DNA from: Eubacterium callanderi
GTDB taxonomy: Bacteria; Bacillota; Clostridia; Eubacteriales; Eubacteriaceae
Assembly: GCF_900142645.1 (NCBI RefSeq)
Contig: NZ_FRBP01000013.1
Location: 62,001-126,000 of the forward strand
Length of the DNA: 64,000 nucleotides
Reading direction: 5' to 3'
The position numbers and the translations under genes were made by a program. Each line of letters opens with the position of its first letter. Positions within the stretch are counted from its first letter, which is position 1. Shown here one piece after another: positions 36,219 through 44,191 of this stretch. Below the pieces are notes generated by a model. That model was not told the origin of the DNA. It saw nothing but the letters and a program-made list of their open reading frames with translations, and did no database searches.

Positions 36219-38600
36219 ATTTGTTCCTTCTTTCTGTGATTCCGTTACCGAATCACTGGTATTAAATTGATTATTGACAACCGTCACATCAGTATGGGCA
36301 GACGGCAGGTCATTCACAGGAATAAATTTGGGCTTAAAGCCTTTCAGAGAAAGTGCGTTCAGCACAACGGATACAGAGCTCAAGCTCATGGCCGCTGCGG
36401 CAAACATTGGGTTCAGCTTGAGGCCAAAGGGGAGGTAAAGAATCCCAGCGGCCAATGGAATGCCAATGGTGTTGTAAATAAAAGCCCAGAACAGGTTTTG
36501 CTTGATATTTCGAATCGTCGCTTTGCTCAGTTGTATCGCTGCTACGATCTGTAAAAGATCATTCTGCATAAGGATAACATCAGCAGACTCAATGGCCACA
36601 TCGGTTCCGTTGCCGATGGCAATACCGATATCGCTTTGTGCCAGGGCAGGAGCATCATTGATGCCGTCTCCGACCATAATCACCTGTTTGCCTTCAGTCT
36701 GAAGTTTTTTAATCAGGTCAGCCTTTTCCTCTGGCAGAACGTTAGCGATAACGTGATCAATATTGATTTTTGAGCCGATGGCCCGGGCAGTCCGTTCATT
36801 GTCACCTGTCAGCATATACACCTGAGTACCCATAGCCTTGAGCTGAGCGATGGCATTGGCTGAATTTTCTTTAAGCGTATCGGCAACGGCGATTATGCCA
36901 ATCAGTTCACTGCCCTCGCCAATAAAAAGAGGTGTTTTGCCAGCGTCAGAAAGCGTATTGTAAAGCTCGGTCTGTGTACTCGGATCAATTCCGGAGCCTT
37001 TCATGAGCTTTTGGTTGCCGATGGTAATAAAACGGGTATCCACAGTACCCTCAACGCCGAGGCCGGGAATCGCATTGAAGTCGGACACATCCCGCAGCGC
37101 AATACCCCGCCCATTGGCGCCCTCCACAATGGCTTCACTAAGCGGATGTTCGGATTTGGCTTCGATGGAAGCAACCAGCTGAAGCAGTGTTTCTTCATCT
37201 GTATTACCTAAAGGGACAATATCTGTGATGGATGGTTTGCCAATGGTGATGGTGCCGGTTTTATCAAAAACAACGGCATCCGCTTTTCCAAGGGTTTCAA
37301 GGGCAGGACCATTTTTAAAAAGAATGCCCTGCTCAGCACCTTTTCCGGTGCCTACCATAATGGCTGTCGGCGTTGCCAGGCCAAGAGCACAGGGACATGA
37401 GATAACAAGCACTGAAATCCCCATGGACAGGGCAAAGGAGAATTCATAGCCAAGAAGGAGCCAGACGATAAAGGATAAGGCTGCAATGCCCATAACAGCC
37501 GGTACAAAATAACGGCTGATCTGGTCGGCAATCTTGGCGATCGGGGCTTTAGAGGACTGAGCCTCTTCTACCAGATGGATAATCTTGCTGAGTGTGGTAT
37601 CGTCACCGATTTTTGTGGCACGAAACTTAAAAGCACCGGTTTTGTTAATACTGCCACAGATAACGTGGTCGCCGGTTTCCTTTTCCACTGGAATACTTTC
37701 GCCGGTAAGCAATGACTCATCCACGCTGGAATGGCCGGAAATAATCTCACCATCCACTGGAATACGGTCGCCGGGTTTAATGACGACTGTGTCGCCCAGG
37801 CGCACATCATCAATGGGAATTTCGACTTCTGAATTGCCGCGTTCTACGAGAGCGGTATCCGGCGCCAGGGCAATGAGCTTTTCAATGGCCTGCGAGGTTT
37901 TTCCTTTAGCGCGTGCTTCCATATATTTTCCCAGGGTGATAAGGGTTAAGATAACTGCGGTCCCTTCAAAATAAATCTCGTGGGCAAAGTGATGCACCAT
38001 GGTCATATCACCGTAAGAGTAGCCCCAAGCCAACTGGTACAATACATAAATACCGTAGAGGAAAGAAGCGCTGGTGCCAACGGCTACCAGAGAGTCCATA
38101 TTTGGAATGCGTTTCCAGAGGGCTTTGAAACCATCTTTGTAAAAATGTGCGCCCATATAAACAACAGGCAGGGTTAAAAGCATCTGAGTAATTGTGTTGA
38201 CCAGGCGGTTCATATCACCGTCCAAAAAAGCAGGAATGGGCAGCCCTACCATGGGGCCCATAGAGAGATAGAATAAAGGAATGGTGAAAACCAATGAAAT
38301 TATGAGCCGGGTCTGAAGCTCTTTCATTTGCTTTTGGGCATTTTCACCGGCGGTGTTCCTGACAGTGCTTTTACCGGACGCAGAAGCTTCCTGCTCGGGC
38401 ACCGCGCCATAACCGATTTTTTCGATGGCGGAAACAATGGCAGGAGGCTGAACAGAACTGTCATTGTAAGTTACGGTCAGGTTTTCTGTAGCGTAATTAA
38501 CCACTGCATCCTCAACGCCGTCCATTTTATTTACAGTTCGTTCGATGGCAGCAGCGCAGGCTGTACAGGACATCCCTTCTATTTTAAAATTTTTCTTCAT
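36006..38600 (-). CDS. copA: Copper-exporting P1B-type ATPase with a C-terminal CopZ-like domain
   Basis: An 864-residue copper ATPase. It starts with a heavy-metal domain (GMSCTACAAAIERTV, about 10-24), then membrane helices with the copper motif CPC in ISCPCALGLATPTA, DKTGTITIGK for phosphorylation and MVGDGINDAPALAQSD. Unusually, a linker of about 35 polar residues ends in a second heavy-metal domain (DMSCKHCVKRVEDTL, last 70 residues), normally encoded as separate copZ. The start at 38600 follows GGAGG; an ATG at 38621 is in the operator and rejected. It exports Cu(I) from the cytosol. Confidence 0.95.
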   Translation of the reverse strand: MKKNFKIEGMSCTACAAAIERTVNKMDGVEDAVVNYATENLTVTYNDSSVQPPAIVSAIEKIGYGAVPEQEASASGKSTVRNTAGENAQKQMKELQTRLIISLVFTIPLFYLSMGPMVGLPIPAFLDGDMNRLVNTITQMLLTLPVVYMGAHFYKDGFKALWKRIPNMDSLVAVGTSASFLYGIYVLYQLAWGYSYGDMTMVHHFAHEIYFEGTAVILTLITLGKYMEARAKGKTSQAIEKLIALAPDTALVERGNSEVEIPIDDVRLGDTVVIKPGDRIPVDGEIISGHSSVDESLLTGESIPVEKETGDHVICGSINKTGAFKFRATKIGDDTTLSKIIHLVEEAQSSKAPIAKIADQISRYFVPAVMGIAALSFIVWLLLGYEFSFALSMGISVLVISCPCALGLATPTAIMVGTGKGAEQGILFKNGPALETLGKADAVVFDKTGTITIGKPSITDIVPLGNTDEETLLQLVASIEAKSEHPLSEAIVEGANGRGIALRDVSDFNAIPGLGVEGTVDTRFITIGNQKLMKGSGIDPSTQTELYNTLSDAGKTPLFIGEGSELIGIIAVADTLKENSANAIAQLKAMGTQVYMLTGDNERTARAIGSKINIDHVIANVLPEEKADLIKKLQTEGKQVIMVGDGINDAPALAQSDIGIAIGNGTDVAIESADVILMQNDLLQIVAAIQLSKATIRNIKQNLFWAFIYNTIGIPLAAGILYLPFGLKLNPMFAAAAMSLSSVSVVLNALSLKGFKPKFIPVNDLPSAHTDVTVVNNQFNTSDSVTESQKEGTNMTKKLHVNDMSCKHCVKRVEDTLNAIDGVSNVQVSLEDAQATMDVTDAVTDKMLCDALDEAGYPASVITE

Positions 38601-38615
38601 ATAATAACCTCCAAA

Positions 38616-38675
38616 TGACACCCCTCATGGGGTGGGGTATGTTTATATAATATAACAATTTATGAGAATGGTCAA
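38616..38675 (-). promoter_or_regulatory. copA promoter with a CsoR-like operator
   Basis: On the minus strand TTGACC (38670-38675) and TATTAT (38647-38652) are 17 bases apart. Just downstream, at 38620-38638, ACCCC-TCAT-GGGGT followed by GGGGTAT makes a GC-rich palindrome of the kind bound by CsoR. The site overlaps the start of transcription. Confidence 0.75.
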
Positions 38676-39015
38676 GTTCTTTTCAAAAAAATTCTTACCC
38701 GATTATGATTAATCTTAACAAAAGCTTTAAAATTCTGCTGTTTATTCAAACAATATTGACAGCCCGTTAAGCTGGTTCAGAGTTATAGTTGAATCTCGTG
38801 AGCTGTTATAAATTTCAATTTTTTTGATGAAAACGCAAAGCAATGCTTAATACTTGTTTATATTTTGTAAAATTTTCAATGAATGTTTGACGAACAGGTA
38901 AAAAATTGCTATGATAATACTAAGCTAAAGTAAATCAAAATGCAGTGTAGAGATATTTTGATAAAAACAGTGTAATATTATAATACTGTTTAAAATGATC
39001 AAAGGAGTTGGTAAA
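38676..39015 (+). promoter_or_regulatory. Intergenic region with the lectin-gene promoter
   Basis: About 340 bases between divergent genes. A promoter, TTGACG (38887-38892) with TATGAT (38910-38915), 17 bases apart, leaves a leader of about 95 bases. AAAGGAG (39001-39007) is 8 bases before the GTG start. Nothing else was recognised. Confidence 0.65.
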
Positions 39016-39813
39016 GTGAAACTGCAAGCAAATAAAGCCTACGTCATTATGGCGCAGGAAAAGACGTTGGCTCTCGGGATTGAGAATGGCTCGGCTGAGA
39101 ATGGTGCACTTATAAAATTACAGGAGGCTTCCCAAACAGGAGCAGACAGCCAGAAATGGACAGTGAAATACGTAGATGGTGAATGGTTTAAGCTTATCAA
39201 TAAACATTCGGGAAAGGCACTGGATCTGTGTATGCTGGGAACAGTAAACGGTACCTGGGTACAGCAGTGGGAATCTGTTGATACGGACAGTCAGCTTTGG
39301 ACATTAGAAGAAACGGCTGAAGGCAGCTGTCTGATCAGGTCGCAGCGCGCTGGTATCTATCTTGACATTGCGATGGGGGCGGCTGTACCAGGCGCACAGA
39401 TGCAGATTTGGGAAAAAACTGGGAGTGCCAATCAGGTATGGCATTTTTCACCGACTCAGCTTGATGAGGCAGTAAAACCAGATGAAAAGGCGGCTTCTGA
39501 AGCAGCGCCACGAAAAAAAACAGCCGCGCGAAAAGCCACTGCGGCTAAAAAAACAGCTTCATCTGGAGATAAGAAAACAACTGCGGTAAAGAAGAAGGCC
39601 ATATCAGAAACGGCTGAAAAGGTAACGGTCTCCAAGACAACCGCTGCCAGAAAAACAACGGCATCCAAAAAATCCGCAAAGAAAACTGCGACCACCTCAA
39701 AAGCCAGTACATCTAGAAAGGCTGAAACAATACAAGCCGCCCCAGAACCAGCTAAAAAGACAACTCGGAAAACACCCTCCACCGCAGCTAAAAAAGTTGA
39801 TAATGAAGCATGA
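39016..39813 (+). CDS. Ricin-type beta-trefoil lectin domain with a histone-H1-like tail
   Basis: A 265-residue protein in two parts. Residues 1-148 carry three QxW-type repeats of a ricin B beta-trefoil (SQKWTV near 45, SQLWTL near 92, NQVWHF near 140), a sugar-binding fold. Residues 150-265 are almost wholly Lys, Ala, Thr and Ser in KKTAARKATAAKK-like runs, much as in histone H1 or PhaF tails that bind DNA. There is no signal peptide and no membrane helix, so it should be cytosolic. The start is GTG, behind AAAGGAG. The joining of these two parts is unusual. Confidence 0.8.
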   Translation: MKLQANKAYVIMAQEKTLALGIENGSAENGALIKLQEASQTGADSQKWTVKYVDGEWFKLINKHSGKALDLCMLGTVNGTWVQQWESVDTDSQLWTLEETAEGSCLIRSQRAGIYLDIAMGAAVPGAQMQIWEKTGSANQVWHFSPTQLDEAVKPDEKAASEAAPRKKTAARKATAAKKTASSGDKKTTAVKKKAISETAEKVTVSKTTAARKTTASKKSAKKTATTSKASTSRKAETIQAAPEPAKKTTRKTPSTAAKKVDNEA

Positions 39814-39832
39814 ATTTTTAATGAATGACTTC

Positions 39833-39863
39833 AAACCACCAGTTTAATTTTGGTGGTTTTTTT
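39833..39863 (+). terminator. Terminator after the lectin-tail gene
   Basis: AAACCACCA (39833-39841) pairs with TGGTGGTTT (39851-39859), followed by T residues. Confidence 0.85.
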
Positions 39864-39918
39864 ATACTTAAAAGTTCCGATTGTTCTAAAAAAAACAGTC
39901 GTTTCTGAGAATAAAAGC

Positions 39919-40099
39919 TTGCTATTTCTCTAAAGGTACGATAAAATATTATTATGTCATATAATAAAACAGTATTGTATCTTAAATAAAACACTGTGCA
40001 AAGTTTATCAAAGAACAGCTGCCTTTAATCGTTCTTTAGATAAACAGAAGTGTTGAAACCAAGCATTCGGTATAATTAATCAATAAAGGAGTATCAGAA
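39919..40099 (+). promoter_or_regulatory. xdh promoter region with a large dyad
   Basis: TTGCTA (39919-39924) and TAAAAT (39942-39947) are 17 bases apart and would give a 145-base leader. In that leader GTTTATCAAAGAAC (40003-40016) pairs with GTTCTTT-a-GATAAAC (40031-40045), 14 bp with one bulge, inside an outer ACACT/AGTGT pair. A second possible -10 TATAAT is at 40071-40076, which would place the dyad upstream as an operator. I could not match it to a known riboswitch. Confidence 0.55.
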
Positions 40100-42670
40100 A
40101 TGTACACGATTAAGGTCAACGGAGTTATACATGAGGTTGAACAGGATAAAAAGCTCATGCGCTTTTTAAGAGATGATTTGAGATTAACCTCAGTGAAGGA
40201 TGGCTGTAGTGAAGGGGCCTGTGGTACCTGTACGATTATCATCGCCGGAAAAGCTACCCGATCCTGTATACCCATGGTATCTAAAATGGCAGATAAGGAA
40301 ATTATCACGGTAGAAGGCCTTACAGAGCGTGAAAAAGAAGTTTACAGCTATGCCTTTGCAAAAGCAGGCGCTGTGCAGTGTGGTTTTTGTATACCGGGCA
40401 TGGTAATGTCAGGAAAGGCGCTCATTGATGTTAATCCGGACCCAACGCGTTTGGAGGTAATAAACGCTATTAAAAATAATATATGCCGCTGTACCGGCTA
40501 TAAGAAAATTGTTGATGGTGTCCTGTTAGCTGCTAAAATTTTCAGAGAGAATCTTCCTGTAAATGAAGAAGTCGGCGAGGTCACTGTCGGCCAGGCCATG
40601 TTGCGTGTGGATGCCAGAGAAAAGGTGTTGGGAACAGGTGAATATCCGGATGATCTTTATCTGGACGGTATGATCTATGGCAGCGCTGTGCGGGCAGAAT
40701 ATCCGAGAGCCCGTGTGCTGGCCGTTCATACGGATGAAGCGAAAGCGCTGCCGGGCGTGATTGGTATTTTTACAGCGGAGGATATTCCGGGAAGCGTTAA
40801 GGTTGGGCACCTTAAGCAGGACTGGGATACAATGATTCCTGTTGGTAAAACAACGCACTATATCGGTGATGCGATTTGTCTGGTAGCGGCGGAAACACCA
40901 GAAATTTTGGAAGAGGCTAAAAAGCTGGTAAGGGTTGAGTATGAACAGCTTGAAGGTGTCTTTGATCCGTGTGAGGCGATGAAGGAGGACGCTCCTTTAG
41001 TGCATGAGGGCAGTGAAACTAACATTTTGGCACATGAGCACCTGGTACGTGGGAATGCGGATGAGGTTATTGCCCGTTCAAAATATAAGGTTACACGCCA
41101 TTATGAAACACCGTGGACCGAGCATGCTTTCCTGGAACCGGAAACAGCTGTGGCAATGCCCTTTGACGGTGACGGTGTCTTTATCTATTCAACAGACCAG
41201 GGAACCTATGATACTCAGCATGAGTGCATGGCAATGCTGGGGCTGCCTCCCGAAAAAGTTATTGTAGAAAATAAGCTGGTTGGCGGCGGCTTTGGAGGGA
41301 AGGAAGACGTATCGGTCCAGCATCATGCTGCGCTGATTGCTTATCTGACCAAACGGACTGTCAAGGTCAAGCTTTCGCGGAAGGAAAGTATTATGATTCA
41401 CCCTAAACGCCATCCGTTTTATATGGATGTCACATCTGCCTGCGATGAAGAAGGACGATTGACGGCGTTAAAGGCAGTAGTCGTGTCCGATACAGGCGCT
41501 TATGCTTCTTTGGGGGGACCGGTACTCCAGCGGGCCTGTACACACGCTGCCGGACCTTATAATTTCCAGACCATTGATATAGATGGTAAAGCCGTCTATA
41601 CGAATAACCCGCCAGCTGGCGCTTTCAGGGGTTTTGGGGTAACTCAGACCTGCTTTGCCTCTGAGATGAACCTTAACCTTTTGGCTGAAATGGTGGGAAT
41701 CACACCATGGGAAATCCGTTACCGCAACGCAGTGCGGCCGGGTGAGGTGCTTCCAAACGGACAGATTGCCGATCCGGCAACAGGGATTGCCGAAACATTA
41801 GAAGCCGTTAAGGAAATTTACAACAGTGAAAAATACGTGGGTATTGGCTGTGCGATGAAAAATGCCGGAGTCGGCGTGGGTCTTCCAGACTGGGGACGCT
41901 GCCGCCTTCTGGTAAAGGACGGACACGTCGAGATACATGCAGGAGCTTCCTGTATTGGCCAGGGGCTGGGTACCGTGTTAACGCAGGTGCTTTCTGAAAC
42001 CGCAGGCCTTACTCTGGACCAGATTGCCTATATGCCGCCGAATACAGCGAATGCACCGGACTCTGGCACAACCTCTGGTTCCAGGCAGACATTGGTAACC
42101 GGTGAAGCCTGTAGACGGGCAGCGGAGGATTTGAAGGCGGCAATGAAAGATAAAACACTGGCTGAGCTTGAAGGACAGGATTTTATGGGAGAGTATCTAG
42201 CAAAAACAGACGCTATGGGTACACCTGTGCCAAACCCTGTTTCTCATGTAGCCTACGGCTATGCGACGCAGATGTGCGTACTGAATGAAGATGGCTCCAT
42301 TAAAAAAATGGTTGCGGCTCATGATGTGGGCAAGGCTGTGAACCCTACCAGCGTAGAGGGGCAAATCGAAGGCGGTGTGGTCATGGGGATGGGCTATGCG
42401 CTTACGGAGCAGTATGAGCTGGATCACGGCATTCCAAAGTCAAAATTTGGTACACTTGGCCTTTTTAAGGCAGATAAAGTGCCGGAACTTGACAGTATCG
42501 TTGTTGAAAAACCAGGCATTGATGTGGCTTATGGTGCCATTGGTATTGGTGAGATTACCTCTATACCGACAGCTCCGGCCATTGCGGATGCATACTATCG
42601 TTTAAACGGCGAATTTCAGACGGTTTTACCGCTGAAAAATACGCCCTATGAGAAAAAGAAGAAAAAGTAA
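40100..42670 (+). CDS. Selenium-dependent xanthine dehydrogenase (molybdenum hydroxylase)
   Basis: An 856-residue fusion of a two-cluster 2Fe-2S domain (DGCSEGACGTC near 33, then CGFCIPGMVMSGKAL and ICRCTGYKKIVDG near 100-142) and a molybdopterin domain (GGGFGGKEDVSVQHH near 397, PPAGAFRGFGVTQ near 510, GASCIGQGLGT near 620). It lacks an FAD domain. Together with ygfK, ssnA, yqeB, yqeC and yedF this is the Se-dependent xanthine dehydrogenase family, where selenium is a labile ligand of molybdenum rather than selenocysteine. It would hydroxylate purines such as xanthine or hypoxanthine, or act in the reverse direction on urate. Confidence 0.94.
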   Translation: MYTIKVNGVIHEVEQDKKLMRFLRDDLRLTSVKDGCSEGACGTCTIIIAGKATRSCIPMVSKMADKEIITVEGLTEREKEVYSYAFAKAGAVQCGFCIPGMVMSGKALIDVNPDPTRLEVINAIKNNICRCTGYKKIVDGVLLAAKIFRENLPVNEEVGEVTVGQAMLRVDAREKVLGTGEYPDDLYLDGMIYGSAVRAEYPRARVLAVHTDEAKALPGVIGIFTAEDIPGSVKVGHLKQDWDTMIPVGKTTHYIGDAICLVAAETPEILEEAKKLVRVEYEQLEGVFDPCEAMKEDAPLVHEGSETNILAHEHLVRGNADEVIARSKYKVTRHYETPWTEHAFLEPETAVAMPFDGDGVFIYSTDQGTYDTQHECMAMLGLPPEKVIVENKLVGGGFGGKEDVSVQHHAALIAYLTKRTVKVKLSRKESIMIHPKRHPFYMDVTSACDEEGRLTALKAVVVSDTGAYASLGGPVLQRACTHAAGPYNFQTIDIDGKAVYTNNPPAGAFRGFGVTQTCFASEMNLNLLAEMVGITPWEIRYRNAVRPGEVLPNGQIADPATGIAETLEAVKEIYNSEKYVGIGCAMKNAGVGVGLPDWGRCRLLVKDGHVEIHAGASCIGQGLGTVLTQVLSETAGLTLDQIAYMPPNTANAPDSGTTSGSRQTLVTGEACRRAAEDLKAAMKDKTLAELEGQDFMGEYLAKTDAMGTPVPNPVSHVAYGYATQMCVLNEDGSIKKMVAAHDVGKAVNPTSVEGQIEGGVVMGMGYALTEQYELDHGIPKSKFGTLGLFKADKVPELDSIVVEKPGIDVAYGAIGIGEITSIPTAPAIADAYYRLNGEFQTVLPLKNTPYEKKKKK

Positions 42671-42684
42671 TGATCAGATACATC

Positions 42685-42716
42685 AAAAAAAGCCAACGAA
42701 ATGTTGGCTTTTTTTC
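42685..42716. terminator. Bidirectional terminator between xdh and hydantoinase
   Basis: AAAAAAAGCCAAC and GTTGGCTTTTTTT pair around GAAAT between the two convergent genes. Confidence 0.9.
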
Positions 42717-42732
42717 TGCTTTATGGTTTTGT

Positions 42733-44109
42733 TTAAAGCTGACAGATCCCACGTGGAATATACTGCCCTTTGTTTTCGGCAATAACCCGGCCTTTTTCGA
42801 CTATGATTTCTCCGTTTAACAGGACAACTTCTGCTCGGCCCTTGGTTTTGACACCTTCATAGGGTGTATAGTCAACATTTTGGTATTGGTCTTTCTGAGT
42901 AATAGTGCCCTTATATTCCGGATCCCAGATAACAATATCGGCATCACTTCCAGGTTTTAAGGCTCCCTTCTGCGGATACATGCCAAAAATTTTAGCTGGT
43001 GTTTCTGAGAGCTGGGCCGCCATCTGATTCAGGGTCATTTTGTTTTTACACACGCCAAAGGTATACATCAGTACCGGTCGTGTTTCTACACCGGGCATGC
43101 CGTTTGGAATTTTACTGAAGTCATTTTTACCAAGATCCTTTCCGCCTTTCATATTAAAGCTGCAATGATCACTGCCGATGGTATCAACAATTCCAGAACC
43201 AACAGCCTCCCAAAGCGCTTTTTCGTCCAATGGTTTTCGTGCCGGAGGCGCAAAAACATATTTTGCACTCTCGAAACCTTCCAGTTCATAACAGCTGTCA
43301 TCAAGCAGCAGATATTGCGGACAGGTTTCAATAAAGACTTTTTGCCCGCGCCGGCGGGCATTCAGGCACTCTGCAAGCCCCCGCTCAGTACTGAGGTGTA
43401 CCACATAAACAGGAGATTCAGCAGCTTCTGCGATGGCTAAAAAGCGATTGACAGCCTCTGCTTCTACAAAATCGGGCCTGGAAAGGGGATGGGCGGCAGG
43501 GCTCGTGCGGCCCTGACGTTTTTGTTCGGCAATCAGTGCGTTGACAAGATCGCCGTTTTCACAGTGCATGGAGACAAGCCCGCCAAAGGTTTTAACAGCT
43601 TCTAAAATCTCAAAAATTTCACGGTCATTGGAGCGTAGATTATCATAGGCCATATAGAGCTTAAAGGAGGTTACTCCTGAATCCTTCATTGTTTTCAGCT
43701 CACTGCGTGTCGTTTCATTCCAGTCGGTAATGGCCATATGAAAGCCATAATGGCAGGAGGAACGGTTATCCGCCAGCCCATGCCAGTTTTTCAAAGCCTC
43801 TGTCAGGCTTTGGCCTTTATCCTGAGTGGCAAAATCAATGATGGTGGTGGTACCGCCGGAAACAGCGCCTTTTGTCGCAGAGACAAAATCATCTGCTGTG
43901 TGGACAGTTCCGGTGTCCATATCCAGATGTGTGTGTGGATCGATAAAGCCTGGGAAAATGTACTTCCCAGCAGCCTCGATGATTTTGGCTTCTGAGTCTT
44001 CGATCTTTTGGCCTATTTGGGCGATTTTATCATTTTCCACCAAAATATCGGCGTTAACCGTATCTGTGGAAGAAAAAAGAATACCGCCCTTGATGATTGT
44101 TTTTTTCAT
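42733..44109 (-). CDS. hydA: D-hydantoinase/dihydropyrimidinase
   Basis: A 458-residue cyclic amidohydrolase. PGFIDPHTHLDMDTG holds the first metal histidines, SFKLYMAYD the carboxylated lysine, MHCENGD and VYVVHLSTERG further histidines, and IGSDHCSFN the catalytic aspartate. It opens five- or six-membered cyclic imides or ureides, and in the purine clusters it is thought to act on a hydantoin or purine ring product. It is the last gene of the leftward ssnA-ygfK-hydA unit. Confidence 0.92.
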   Translation of the reverse strand: MKKTIIKGGILFSSTDTVNADILVENDKIAQIGQKIEDSEAKIIEAAGKYIFPGFIDPHTHLDMDTGTVHTADDFVSATKGAVSGGTTTIIDFATQDKGQSLTEALKNWHGLADNRSSCHYGFHMAITDWNETTRSELKTMKDSGVTSFKLYMAYDNLRSNDREIFEILEAVKTFGGLVSMHCENGDLVNALIAEQKRQGRTSPAAHPLSRPDFVEAEAVNRFLAIAEAAESPVYVVHLSTERGLAECLNARRRGQKVFIETCPQYLLLDDSCYELEGFESAKYVFAPPARKPLDEKALWEAVGSGIVDTIGSDHCSFNMKGGKDLGKNDFSKIPNGMPGVETRPVLMYTFGVCKNKMTLNQMAAQLSETPAKIFGMYPQKGALKPGSDADIVIWDPEYKGTITQKDQYQNVDYTPYEGVKTKGRAEVVLLNGEIIVEKGRVIAENKGQYIPRGICQL

Positions 44110-44155
44110 AATAACACCTCATTTTACAATGGAAATTTGCGTATGAAACAAGAGT

Positions 44156-44179
44156 AGGGACGTCTTATAAGACGTCCCT
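44156..44179. repeat. Perfect 24-bp palindrome between ygfK and hydA
   Basis: The half-site AGGGACGTCTTA is followed immediately by its exact reverse complement. As RNA it would fold into a hairpin between ygfK and hydA; there is no T-run on the minus strand after it, so it is more likely a processing or attenuation element than a full terminator. Confidence 0.6.
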
Positions 44180-44191
44180 GATATAAAGTTT

